From the NCBI RefSeq assembly GCF_003590095.1, contig NC_039499.1:1984001-2048000 (forward strand): a DNA stretch of 64,000 bases, given 5' to 3'. Below the pieces are notes generated by a model. The model saw only the letters and a list, made by a program, of their open reading frames with translations. It made no database searches and had not been told where the DNA came from. How positions within the stretch are numbered: position 1 is the stretch's first letter; each line of letters opens with the position of its first letter. Made by a program: the position numbers and the translations under genes. Below, piece by piece: positions 13,464 to 25,366 of this stretch. The stretch comes from Trichoplusia ni (lineage: Eukaryota > Arthropoda > Insecta > Lepidoptera > Noctuidae).

Positions 13464-16400
13464 GTGGCAATAAGGCGCCCGTAGTAAACGTCTTGGTGGT
13501 TTCGCGTAACAAACTCGTCGGTGCCATCGACTGCAATCGATTTCCCAGAAATAGCCGTGGGCGTTTGACAGGCTTCCGCCGCGCAATGAATGTTGCACGC
13601 CGCGCCACCCGTGTATGCCACCCCTTAATATTTAATGTCTAACTAACATTTCTATGACGGTGAATGTGCGGTACTCATTTAAAATTCATCGTGAATGTGA
13701 CACTGAGTATTATTTCCTGTGTATGGGCTGTATGCACTCGATATTTGTGCAAGTAAATTTCATTTGCTTCGCTACATGACTACATGTCTTTGCAGTTGAC
13801 TTGTTAAAGTGAATATCTTAGTAGGTCTTTAGAAGTAAAACATGTTGTAGGCGTCAGTAAATTATTGTTTCAGGGCACAGGAGACAGGGTTGTGTCGTAA
13901 ACATTGATAAACAGAAATATAATTTATGTTTCGTAGCGTGCACCTTCGAATATTTTAAAGGGCATCGTGTGGAAAATTTGTGTTACATTTGAGAATATCG
14001 TATCGTCGTTATAAACGTGTGCAACGCGGTGGGCTCGGAGCGCTGCAGGTAACGCTGCCGCTTATCGACGCGACGCGCCGCGACAACTCGATCGCTTATA
14101 TCTGATTTGAATTTCGCGCATTACGGCCCATCAAGACGCGTCCCTCCTCTTCACCCCCACAGTAAACACTCCAACACTTTAAGTAACCGTGCCGAAATTC
14201 AACGGAAAACGTCGACTCGCGCTTATCTTATTTCTTCGAACAACAGTTACGTAAATATGGAAAGAGCTCCCGGGGTGCGGCAGAGTATTTCATTATCCGT
14301 GACCTGTTGAGCGCAAGATTTGTGACTCATCTCCTTTACGTAATGTCTTACATTCGCCGTAGGACTTTCCTGAGAGCTATCTAGTTATCTTAGTATTTGC
14401 AAGCGACTAGATAAAGTCGGCTTCTTGAAATGCCGACGCACTAATATTCAAACCGACTTAACGTTGCAGAATTTTTAAATCTCAGCACAAAGGTTTTATT
14501 CTTTAGTGAATTTTATTTTTGATTGAGTTAGATCCACGTGAACTTACTCTTACAGTTTTATCTCAGTAAATATGTAATTCTGGAACTGTTACCTTGCCTC
14601 CGGTTCCCACGCCCCGGCTTCCGCTTAGCGGCAATCAGGGCCAGGCTTGCGACGCTCTGTCAATACGAAGGCGAGAGGTTTCCCTGATAAACTTATCTTC
14701 CGAGCACCGCCCCCCCCCTCCTCCTATCTCCCCCTCCCGGCCGACTCCCCTGTCGTCTCCGTTTATCTCTCACGTATGTTCGTACGCTACGCCCGCACCG
14801 CATTACTCTCCAGCAAAGTTGCTTGCTTAGTACTTTCTTGACTTTTTATATCTACTGCGTTAGGCCGCTAATATGAAAATCGTCTCACATTTTTAGAAGA
14901 AAGTCTCTGGACTCGTTTTATCGCGCCCGTTTCCGAATTCAAATCAAAATGCCACTCGTTCATAGCGCCAATTTATATTCGTTTAGGAAGAGCGGAGATA
15001 TTTTATCCTTTTATAAAGTTGTCTATTTGGCCGGCTGCCCATAGTCCTCCACAAGTATTTCAAGTAAAATGGATAAACATGCAAAGAAACAAACGCAAAA
15101 TCTTACAAAATGCATTTAACGTCGGCACACACGCGAGTCGGTCAGAAAGCGTGTAGTTTAGGACTGTCTTTATTCTGTAGTTTGTTGAGATAGGAAGGAA
15201 GCGAGTGGAATCTGGAATAATGTCGGCTGATGTTTAGAGTGCGGCGCCGGTCAGCGTACGCGTACAGCCGCACGCTGCCCGCACCGCGCCCACTAACATC
15301 TCGTATTCCGTATCATTTTACAACACCGTCGCTTAATGCAAGCGTCTTTGTTCCACGGGTCGCGGCTGGCCCCGGACAGTAATAACTCATCGCTACACAC
15401 AATATTGTACGCCACAGTACCTTTATACAAATGGATAAAATGGTAATTCCGCCTTTTAACTGTATAAGTAAATGTATTACCCACGGAATTCTATTATTTA
15501 TCTTTTATTAAATCTTCTTCTTAAAGTTCAAAGTTCACGGAAAGAGGATTTTTAGTTATGTTATTAATTTTCATAAATGTATCACAACAAAGATTATTTA
15601 TTGATTGCAAGAAACTTAATAATTTATTATAAACAAACACTTAATAATTTATGTATAAACAAATACTCGGTACCGTCTATTGGAATACAAAATCAATGTT
15701 CTTAAAAGGTAGGCACGATTCTTCTTCGTCGAATTTATTGACATTACTGTTTTACCTTAAAAGGTTTTCACTCAAAATCAATCGAGCGAAAATTTAATGA
15801 CTGCTTTCAGATTCGTATTAATTCACGTTTACGTGCGAATGTTCAGCCGAGGTGGTGGAGCATAAAACGCTGTGTTTTCTCGCGAAACAATTAAATTTCT
15901 CATACATCGATGGGATTAGGAGCAGGTTTCCGCGAGGTGGTTCGGCTCGAGCGGCATTAAGCCACGCCGCACTGGAGCACATCTTAAGTCCGCTCGGTTA
16001 AACCGAGATCTTCGCGTCGGTGTCGAACACTCGATCCGACTGCGATCGATATATCGACGGGAGGGCGCGCCTACCTAGCGGGGGCTAAATACAATTTACC
16101 TTTGTTATTTTTCGTGTCATTAAACTGCGTCGCGATCTCGAACGCTTGATCGGGATTGCGAACTCCGATGCGAATTGTTTGTGAGCTTTTGTTTCCCACT
16201 CCGCTCGCCAGCGACGCGACATCAATTAACGTCGGATCCCCTCGCTGAATTTTCTTCGTGGCTGTTCGTATTATTGTAGGTAGATTTAAAACGGAATCAT
16301 TTTCCGCTGCTGATTACACAGAACAGATTGTGTTTTCGTGTTTCGTCTCGACTTCTCCATTCAATTAGATAGACCGTGTTACACGGAGGTGCATGTGACA

Positions 16401-18033
16401 GAATAACAAACGATGTTTCCTATCTGAGTTTTAAGTTAGGCTGGCATTTATCTGGCATGTCCCCTTGGTTGCGTGTTGCCGAACAAATGGGGGGTGGCCA
16501 CGGCGCTGGCGGCCGCTGCTGGCGTAGGCGCCTGTTCATTTGTAAAGCTTTATCGCTCCTGACAAATGGCGACACTCACTATTTTTATGTCGCAGACGAT
16601 CGAGGAATACTGTTCATGCTACAACACGATTTAGCACCAATATTCCTAACACAATTCCATTGTTTTTGGCTCAACAAGAACACTTCTCTACACCGCAGTT
16701 GTGTTTAATTCTGTTTTATATCTAAACTTTTTTTACATACACAACGTAGATGAAAACGTGCTTTATTACATGCCGCCGTAATCTCAGTCCCCAACTTTAA
16801 TATTACGTGTTGATTATTCAGCCTTATCTAGGCATAAAACTTGGTGGAAAGACACTCAGCGCAGTAAAGCCTCGCTCACTTACTTCCCCACGTTAATGCA
16901 AAGGCACGTAGTTCCATGTCGACGCAGAAAGTTGTGCAAAGTGCACAAAGTGCGCGAACGGCGTGGCAAAGCCTTCATTTGTCGGCTTGTGACGGCCGCG
17001 TGACAAATGTGGACGCGAGTTTATGTTCCCTCCCCGCGCCGAACGAGGACACGTCGCGATTATGCACCACTATGAAAAATGTAACTGGGAGCTTTGGTGG
17101 AACTTTAAACGTTGCGATCTGTTTTAACTCACACTCTTTTTAATTATATCAAAAGGAGTTTCTCTTTCGGTTTCTACCAATTTAAACCTACATATTTTTG
17201 CTTGTGATGTAGTCGCACTGTAGCGAAAATTCTAATGCTAGAGGTTTAGGTTAACGTAGATTGGGTAATTTATACTTGCCTCCAACCCTCCCCTGCGGAA
17301 CGGGGGAAGAAAATACAAGCACTGAAGAGAGCCATACTGTTCGTTAAAATTACTTAATGGATCGATTAAACGTAGGGTTTAATTATGAGGTACATTAATT
17401 TACTTTGGTTTTCGTAGTCCGTGGTTCAGCGTCGGGATTACGCTGATGCTTTATTTATTTATAGCCCCGCTTAAACTTGCCGATATTTTTCATCGGCTTT
17501 ATCCACTTTTCGCTGAAAAATGTGTTTATTTTTCAAATTCGACATCAACAGGTTCGGTCTCAGGTTCCGTAACGAAACAAGATGTAAGATTCTACATAAT
17601 GATAGGGAATAATTACATCGAAGCTCGTAAAATTTGTCGTGCTGTATAATAAGTATTCAATGATAAGCTTCTTGACTTGGTGAAGCAAATTAAAATTCAA
17701 TTTGTTACTCGAACCGTGAAGCATAACGGATTGTCGACCGATTTCGTCGCCCCTTTTCTCTCATAATTTTGCGAGTCGCTCGGTCTTGAAGAAGATATTT
17801 GCGTTATTCTGCTGATTTCTATTATAGCTACGACTACAAACAATGAATTAATATAACAAAACCGGCAGCCCATAATGATTCATCAAATGAACAAAGTTTC
17901 AATTTATTTTTGGTCTTAATTTTACTGCGGGCGTTTCAATTGTATTTGATCAGTACACAGCATATTTGTAAAAGATATATTTTTTTATTTCCTTGGTATG
18001 ATTTAAGGTTAACAACGTGTACTTTTGTTACAG

Positions 18034-18118
18034 GTGGAATGCAAAAAAGCACAACCGAAAGAAGTAATGCTCCCAGCAAACTTGGCGAAGACGAGAGCCG
18101 CCGGTCGCGGCGCGTACG
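18034..18118 (+). CDS. Rbp6: Rbp6 exon: Musashi linker after RRM2
   Basis: The exon has 85 nt between TTTTGTTACAG and a perfect donor (ACG then GTGAGT). In phase 0 it encodes VECKKAQPKEVMLPANLAKT then RAAGRGAY plus the first base of a glycine codon. The first residues finish the last beta-strand of RRM2, and the rest is the nearly invariant Musashi linker, which makes this the strongest identity evidence in the window. It ends with one base carried over, which fits the exon at 20976 (giving YGFPAAYAAYAAG). The GTGAGT donor is itself in an open frame that continues to 18429, so the exon can also be used in a longer form (next entry). The upper strand is extremely GC-rich from here to 18340. 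Confidence 0.96.
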
Positions 18119-18429
18119 GTGAGTTGCTAGGTAGCGGCGTGTCCGGCGCGGGCGGCGTGCGGTACGCGCCGTACCCGGTGCACGCGCCCGCGCAGCTGCT
18201 GGTCGGCGCGAGCGCAGGCGCGGGCGCCGGGGCCGCCGCGGCCGCCTACCGCCGCGCGCTAGCCGCGCTCCGCCCCTCCCCGCGCCCTCCGCGCCCTGCG
18301 CTCGCGCCCCTTGCGCTCCCCCCGCTCACGTACTCCGTGTCCGAGCTCCTTAACGCCCACGCCCTGGACATCCCGACCCTGTACTCCCCCCTCACCCACA
18401 CCACGATCCCGACTCCTCTGCCCCTCTGA
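18119..18429 (+). CDS. Rbp6: Rbp6 alternative read-through tail (Ala/Gly/Pro-rich)
   Basis: If the donor at 18119 is ignored the frame stays open for 103 more codons to a TGA at 18427-18429. The tail begins GELLGSGVSGAGGVRYAPYP, then runs through a Gly/Ala tract ending AAAAAYRRAL, a Pro/Arg stretch, and ends LTYSVSELLNAHALDIPTLY followed by a Ser/Thr/Pro-rich end. The GELL start and the VRYAPYP patch resemble a GEL..GLRYTPYP segment I recall after the same linker in Drosophila Rbp6, which suggests an alternative isoform and not simple intron retention. A second possible phase-1 donor (CTAG then GTAGCG, 18130/18131) would add only four residues. Possible poly(A) signals for this form are AATAAA at 19354 and 19624. 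Confidence 0.5.
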
Positions 18430-20975
18430 TCCGCGATCCTCTTTCAGCAGCACCCGCATCATCCCTTCTAACGGTTTCTCCCCTCTAGGGCTTCTCTGAA
18501 CAGAACCTTCCGATAATTTCTATTGCATTCCTCAACGCTGAGCCAGCTCTCCTGTCCATTCCTAGCTCTTTCTTACATTCCTGTTCTCTTTTTCCTACCA
18601 AGCCAAAGTGACAACTTTAATGTACTTTAAGGAAACTGATAATATCCAAAGTGTCTTATTTTTAGTAATTGCCATTAGAGAATCAGTTAGTTAGCAGATT
18701 TTCGAAATGTGTACCAAAATAATTTAGAAGAGCTATAGAATCAGTTCTTATACAATACTTTATATAAATATTCATACATTTTGAGGAAAAGTAGAAAGAA
18801 AAACTGGAACAATTTTACGTAGGGTTGATAGAGAGCAATATTTTTCTACCGGGTAGTAGGTGCTTAATTGAATTTGATTTTCAATACATACATACTTACA
18901 TAGCTAGAAGATATAGTCTTAAGCCTGGTATTTTTCTGGTTTCTGAGTAGCTTTTTAATATGAGATATTTAATGAGACCTTAAGGTGTCGATGATTCTTG
19001 CCAGTTTTGCTACACATCCATCCATGAAGTAACTAACTTTAGCAGCAGAGCCTAGTGACGTCACGATTTGCGGGCGAGTGACAATGTTTGACAATATTTT
19101 CATAAATGATATATTCAATTCTTTAGCTCTACCTGACTAGCTTTACAGCTTGATGTCGGCTTTTCAAAAATGTTGTCAGTGGAAGGAAAGAGGTACCTAT
19201 TGTCTGTGGATGTTACTTATCAGTTTTATGGAGATCATTAGATTATATTTGTTTTATTTTTGTTGATTTATTTACATTACTATTGTTTTGTAAAGAAATT
19301 TAAAATTAGGTAAATTTAAATTTCCCTAAATTAATTGTGTGTCTCTAGTACTTAATAAATTAGGTAATCTATTTAATTTGAATCCTTACTCTTTACATAT
19401 TTATTTATATTATTGTGCAATGCAATTACGACTTAACCTGTGTTCACTATAGTTTATATTTTAGTTGTATACCTTCCGATTCATCTATTATGCTGTTACT
19501 GGTCTAACAGTAAGATCTTGATACTCCCAATATTTGTATTATGATACATAGCTCTCGTAAACTAATAGTATTAATTGTACTTATTAACTTATTAAGTAGG
19601 TAATTTTCGTAGAATTTAGTATTAATAAATTCATTTCTAAAATATTTAAAAATGTCTGTTTGTTTAACATGTTTAGTTCTAGACTAACAATGTGTAGAAT
19701 AGATTAACATTGTCAAGTGAAGGTACGTCATCGATATGGTGATCGAGATTACTAACATACCCCATACTTGGAGCCACTTTAGAAAATGTTTGAAAGTAGT
19801 ACGCCATCTAGACATATTGAATGCTCTTTATATAAATATTACTTAGATATAGACATTATATTTCACCATATTTACTCAATAATTGTAAGCTCAAAATTCT
19901 TCGCCAAGCAAAATAGTGTCTCAAGGCACAATGGTCAATGTAATATCAATGTTAAATTGTTATGACACACAAGCATATGTAAATGTAAGGTGTAAGGATC
20001 GATCGATTTATGTAAATGTTTTTACATTTCTAGATTTCATGTGGTCATTGGGTGCTCTTCCTGACGGTAAGTTGATTCTCATTATATTTTCAACAGTCAC
20101 TTCATATGCTATTCCCTGCATCTCTCAGACCATTCCTCACTCTGTGGAGCGTAATAAGCTAGAACAACATTCGTAAACGGTCTATTGAAGTGCTAATCGG
20201 GGGTACATGCCAGAACGGATGATGGCAGTAATTAATTAACTGAGTAATTCACTTAAAGTGTTGGTTGGCGGTGTAGATTCAATCAATGGTAGCCGCGCGG
20301 CCGCCCACTTTCCGCGCGACCGTCTGCCGCGTGATGGATCGCGGCGCCTGACAGATACACTATTTTGATTGGCAATAATATGATAAACGATCCGATATAG
20401 TAATCATATCAGCCGTGGACCGTCCGGCCATCATTCATTTTACATTTTATAACGGACTTTATTTTGTTAACGAAGCTCATAGTACACGTCACGCCGATTC
20501 GTTCGCTGTACTATTAGTTTCATACTAGTGTTAATTGTATTTATTTCTATAGTTAGTAGATTTTATTTGCTGATAATACCTACCCTAAGTTTGTAAATGA
20601 AAGACTCTAGGTATCTGTTACGTTAGTATGAAGCCGTCGTTAGACTCTGTATACTGCGCTACATTAAACGATGTTTACAAAATATCATCCGCTGGACAAT
20701 GTCCAAAGCAATGTCGTACCGAGCTGTGCGATATACTTGCCTACCTTTTATGTGACGGCTCTATTTTAGAATTGGGCCACCGGGACACGTGTTACATACC
20801 GAATGTTTATATCGCTCAATGAATCACTATCGGCGAAGCAGTATTTAAAAAGCAACGTTTGAAACAACATAATGCCGAATGAAAGCATGCGATTCCACGA
20901 TTAACCTCCGCTTCTCACCTGAACATGAGTGTGGTATTGTGACAACGTAATAACTTGTGATTGTTTGTTGTGCAG
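18430..20975 (+). other. Rbp6 intron / possible alternative 3' UTR
   Basis: No additional exon was seen. The part 18600-19900 is AT-rich and could serve as 3' UTR for the read-through form, with AATAAA at 19354-19359 and 19624-19629. One palindromic CRE (TGACGTCA) lies at 19056-19063. A CpG-rich block at 20285-20350 is followed by GATCCGATATAGTAATCATATC-like AT/GC mosaic sequence to about 20470. The open frames at 19916-20176 and 20628-20822 show no recognisable motif. Confidence 0.6.
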
Positions 20976-21056
20976 GTTTCCCCGCAGCGTACGCCGCCTA
21001 CGCGGCAGGACGTAGCTATTCGGGCTATCCTAGCTTCGGGCTGCCATACCCTGCAG
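20976..21056 (+). CDS. Rbp6: Rbp6 exon: Ala/Tyr-rich middle
   Basis: The exon has 81 nt between TTTGTTGTGCAG and a weaker donor (CAG then GTAATC). Taking one base from the previous exon it encodes G, then FPAAYAAYAAGRSYSGYPSF and GLPYPA, plus the first base of a valine codon completed by the exon at 31248. This Ala/Tyr/Gly-rich segment matches the insect Rbp6 low-complexity region and corresponds to the FPGFPA..YG part of vertebrate Musashi-2. Low-complexity Musashi regions mediate protein contacts and condensation, though nothing here tests that. The donor departs from consensus at +5, and the frame stays open past it, so an alternative ending is possible. Confidence 0.94.
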
Positions 21057-21181
21057 GTAATCCCCTGGCGAGCTTGCACCACCAACTGTCCGGCAATCAT
21101 TACCACCACCTGGCGACTCTCCTGCCTTACCACCCGCTCGAGCTCAGCGGGGTTTACAATGTACACGCCATGCATCTGTGA
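21057..21181 (+). CDS. Rbp6: Rbp6 possible alternative C-terminus by read-through
   Basis: When the weak GTAATC donor is not used the frame continues 41 codons to TGA at 21179-21181: GNPLASLHHQLSGNHYHHLA, then TLLPYHPLELSGVYNVHAMH and a final L. The His/Leu/Tyr/Pro composition is like the neighbouring coding exons and unlike translated intron elsewhere in the window. It could be a genuine alternative last exon or chance; transcript data are absent. Confidence 0.35.
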
Positions 21182-24100
21182 ACTCGCGCCACGACAATGC
21201 ATTCCACTAACCGCTAACGTCTGTCTCGCAGTCGGCACCGACCCGCTTACTACTGACATGCTCATTTACAAACTTAACTACGCATACGCTAATTTTCGTA
21301 ATCTGCTGTGGTGACTATGTCCTAACTTCCCATTTCAACTAACTCGTCGAGGCAAAAGTTCGTGTGAACTCTCACTAACAACTTTACTAACAAGTTAACA
21401 CCCCGAACAATGACTGAACCATCTAGATAAATCTGCCACGCCGTCAATTACAAAACGTCCATGTTTTGAGAACTATTATTTATTGTTTATCTTCAGAATT
21501 TTGTCGAGACAATCCGGCCAATTGCGAGCGCGTCGCTCCATGTTTACAGACGATTCGCCCTAACGATTCTCAAATGCTACGCGTCGGGCAAACAAACACT
21601 AGCGCAAATACCAGGTCGCCTTCGCTCCAGCCGGCTCGGAGCGGGCCCCCGCCCGTCGCGCCCCGCACACCGCACGCCGCACGCCCGCTACTAGTATCGC
21701 ATCATCGCCCGCTCCTCATTAACAGCGAAAGCTTTTAAAAGAGATTTAAACAGATTCAAACAAAAGTACTGAAAAAGTGACGTCCTTTTTGTGGTGACTT
21801 CTATGTAAATCTCGGGACGGACGAAAAAGAATTCCCACTAATTAAAAGTAGTCCACGGGCTTCCAGTCGATCCTACCGAATGAGACCAGAATGTTAATTT
21901 TTATGCGGTTCTTATTGTTCTTTCGGGATTAGTTGGCCGCGTAGTCGGGGAGGAATAACACTAGTGAGGGAATAGGCCGTGCGCGGGGCGCGGCTGAGGG
22001 CGCGGGCGCGGGCGCGGCGTGTGGAGCGCAGCTGCACAAACACTCTTCTCGTTATTTGTCCACACTCCGTGTTTGAGCTGCCTCCGCTCCGCCATAATTA
22101 CGCCACTAAGCTTTGGCTTTCCGCTTTTTTCTCGGCCGGTATGCCGCAAGAATTTTTCGGTCGGACGCTGCCAGAATGTAGAAACGCGAGCACTATTCGA
22201 AATTCTAATTGAGTGTTGGTTGTGACTGAAGTCAGACCCGCGTTTCGTTCGTGAAAGTTCGTTTCTATCACAGTAATTGTCGTCGGCTAGTGACTGGTCA
22301 AGATTCTTAAACATTTCGTTAGCTAGACAGCAAAAGCGTTTCGTCTTCTAAGTAGTTACCCTTAAAATCTTATCATGGATGATTATTGAATTTTTATAAA
22401 TCTAAAACTTTTCTAATTCATTACAATTTCTCGACGTAATTACTTAGGAAATATTGCGCCCAAAATCTTTAATCTTACCCATTGATGCACATAAAAATCT
22501 ATCATTTAAAAACTATTGACATTCTTTCTCAAACTTATTCACAAATAGGGTTATACAAAATCTGTAGTGAGTAGCAACGTCGTGCATGCGTATGGTGTGC
22601 GCAAACACGGCGGCACAATTAATGTGCGCCCATTTCGCCCATTAGCATTCCTCGGGCGACGCTGCCACCGGCTTATTGGTAATGTCATCTACATCGCCAA
22701 TATTTAGTAGACCATAAATTATCAAACCGTAGATATCCGGTCAGGAGTCGGTTAATTAAATTTTACGATTTGAATGTTAATATCTCAGTGCAGGGATCGT
22801 GTCGCCCTTAGCATAATTTCATAACGAAGTAAAGCGCGGTTACATCCTTTGACGCAGCAGATGCGATGACAAAGTGCCGCGCCGCTGCGATCCCCAACTT
22901 CAGCGCGCCTTTAATATGAACTAGTCGTTTCCTCCAACTTGGGAAACGACTGCACGTACGGCTCCGACGAAGACAGTTTTCGAACATATAAACAAGTTTG
23001 TTAGTCTCTAATGGGACGGAATTAATGTCAAATAATTTGTAGCGCTACCGTTGCCGAGTAAGAAAACACTTTTAGACATACGAAAATTTCAGACGTGCTC
23101 GTTTTACATATTGTATGAAAAACTCGAAGCTGCTGGGGCATAGTTTGCGTAGTTGAAAATGCGGTCGAATAACAACCAATGACACTTGAAAACCATTACA
23201 CTATAAACCATCGAGAAAAAGGTGTAAATCTTCATCTACTCAAACTCAATTACAAGTGCCGCGATGGCCGAGATAATCAAAGCACTTAAGCTTCACAAGA
23301 TGAAACAACTAAGATCATAATCTAATTTGCATATTTATTGAAAATCGTAGTCCGGACTAAATTATAGTAATCTTGTCGATAGACGTGTAATATTAGACTC
23401 GTAGGTGTTTTATCTTCTTCCTCTCTATTGAATTAGGTGTAAACGATAGCGGCAAATAGCTGTAGGACTTTTTAGAATCAGTAATCATTATATCGATATC
23501 CTCTATTTAGCATGTTGTAGCGTCTAGTGTTTGGATTTCTATAGGCATAGGTCAACTGGACACAACGTTTATCGTCCACAAAACAAAATTATATTACTTT
23601 CGGCCAAAAATGAATTCAGAATTGTTTGCTAGCAACAGTTGTAAACAAAAGTAAAACTCGTATAAGGGAGGGCCGTATCCCTATGCATGCATACAAAATG
23701 AACCGAAACTCGTCGTACGCGGCAATAAAATTAATAACAATATATTCTTGTCTTTCAACTACCAAACTGAGGGAAAGTTCGTAATAACACGTTTTCTTAA
23801 TAAAACCTTAAACATTGGATGACGCACTCAAAGTCATGAATAATTCGTCGTCATTTTTTTTAAACCATGAATGTTTGAAATAGTTATCGAGACTAAAACG
23901 TTGTGTTCAGGCGTACATTTAGTATCTTCATTATATCTAAGAGTATAATAAATAAATATTAGACAGATAAGAAATGTAGAGAAATTAATTTCAAAAATTA
24001 CTAAGTTTAGAGGATGAATACTAACTGACATTTAGATTTTTATTTGCATAGATCTTCACAAAGTTTAGCTTAGTTTAGATTCGTAATTTAATTTACTCAT

Positions 24101-25280
24101 TATAATAATAAAATAAACAATACATCGAGCTTGAAAAGTGTTATTTTAATAGTTTATTGAATATTCGCTATAATTATATTGTAATATATGTATGTATTTA
24201 ACTTTTAATTTGAAAGTTATTTCTCTATTATATTTTAAATATTTACACACGCTTAAATGATAATGTTATTGATACTAATATTTATTGTTGTTATTGTATA
24301 ATATTTTTGGATGCATCTACTTTACGCTACCTTCTTCGCGTTATTGTTATTGTAAAGTGGTTCCGTGTATTCGAATAAAGGTGCAGCCATACGAGACTCG
24401 TCTCCAAACGGTCGGTCTAAGTAATCGTCAAAATTAATAGCAATAAACCATTGCTTTATCACCACACCTCGCAAATTATTTGTCAAAATTAAGGTATTTT
24501 AATCGAAATTATTACGTAACTATAAGTTAACATTTGATCATTATATCGCTACGTTTGCGACCGTCCTTATCGCCATCCTCTAAACTAGTCATACATAAAG
24601 TAAGCTTGAAGTAATATATCGCGTCGTGTAAGAGTACCTTAACGTGTGACCGCCACTGTAGTTTCCATTCTGTTTTCGAAATCACCACCGAGTCAATCAC
24701 AGTACATTGTAACAGAATGTAATCGTGATTAGTGTTCGGGCATCAAAATTGACTTTTACCCTTTTCGTGATCCATTGCGTGTTTAAATATACTAATACAG
24801 AATATATTATTCAGTGAATAACACCATGTTCTTGATTCATTTTGATGATAGATTCAGTGAGTAGGTACGCCACGTAATGACCGCGCGCTGCACCGCCCGC
24901 GCGCCCTGCCTCGTGCGTGCAGACAGGCCTATAAGAACATTAATAAAGCCGGTCCATCATTTCGTGCGTGCAAACAATTTTAAATAGCCCGAAAACAGTA
25001 AACAGGAAACTATCAATTCCAAGTTTCCCCATAAAGATTCGATGAGTGGAGCTCAGGGCGATGTTCTTCCTCTTTTACTCCTCGCTATAATGATATTTTT
25101 TATATCTTTTGTTTTCCCCCTTCATGTTAATTTTTGAATTAGACTATGAGTTTTTATCAGGGTTCCGCGTAACGTTTTTCCTTTCATGTGGAGTGTTTGT
25201 TTATTTAAGCGCGGTTCTGTTGGCGGAACCCTCGTAGCTCCGTAGCCGGCTTTGTAGCTTTTTTTATTTTGTTGCCGCAG

Positions 25281-25366
25281 GTGTAGTGGGAGTTATACCA
25301 CCGGAAAGTCGTCTGTTGGTCGGTGCGGAGTACGTAAACGCGGGCGTGCTCGGGCAGAGCTCGTAG
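25281..25366 (+). CDS. candidate alternative last exon of Rbp6
   Basis: A strong polypyrimidine tract (CTTTTTTTATTTTG then TTGCCGCAG) precedes 25281. If spliced from either upstream phase-1 exon (18118 or 21056) the frame reads G, VVGVIPPESRLLVGAEYVNA, GVLGQSS, then TAG at 25364-25366. AATAAA at 25946-25951 could end such a transcript. The peptide is not one I recognise. A donor TAC then GTAAAC at 25334 would end in phase 0 and would not fit the next exon, so only a terminal use works. The long reverse-strand frame at 25205-25642 is probably a GC-island shadow. Confidence 0.25.

Larger units (their letters stand above)
5062..18033 (+). other. Rbp6 intron, 13 kb, with GC islands
   Basis: The intron runs from GTAAGT to TTTTGTTACAG. 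No exon with convincing coding character was found on either strand. Open frames at 7220-7716, 9051-9401 and 16376-16708 lack motifs and splice context. It contains a decayed dispersed repeat near 5475-5665. CpG-rich islands sit near 9990-10150, 12030-12250, 13520-13615, 14040-14100, 15240-15290, 15930-16075 and 16490-16530, and two TATCGATA sites at 13434-13460. A 13-base C run starts at 11623. Such islands in a long developmental-gene intron are candidate enhancers or alternative promoters, but that is inference. Confidence 0.8.

Noticed and set aside
21497..21738. Open frame after a good pyrimidine-AG (TTTATCTTCAG), phase-matched to upstream exons
   Set aside because: It is Cys/Pro/Arg-rich with no repeated or conserved-looking pattern, and no donor keeps phase to the next exon. 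Left as a weak possibility only.
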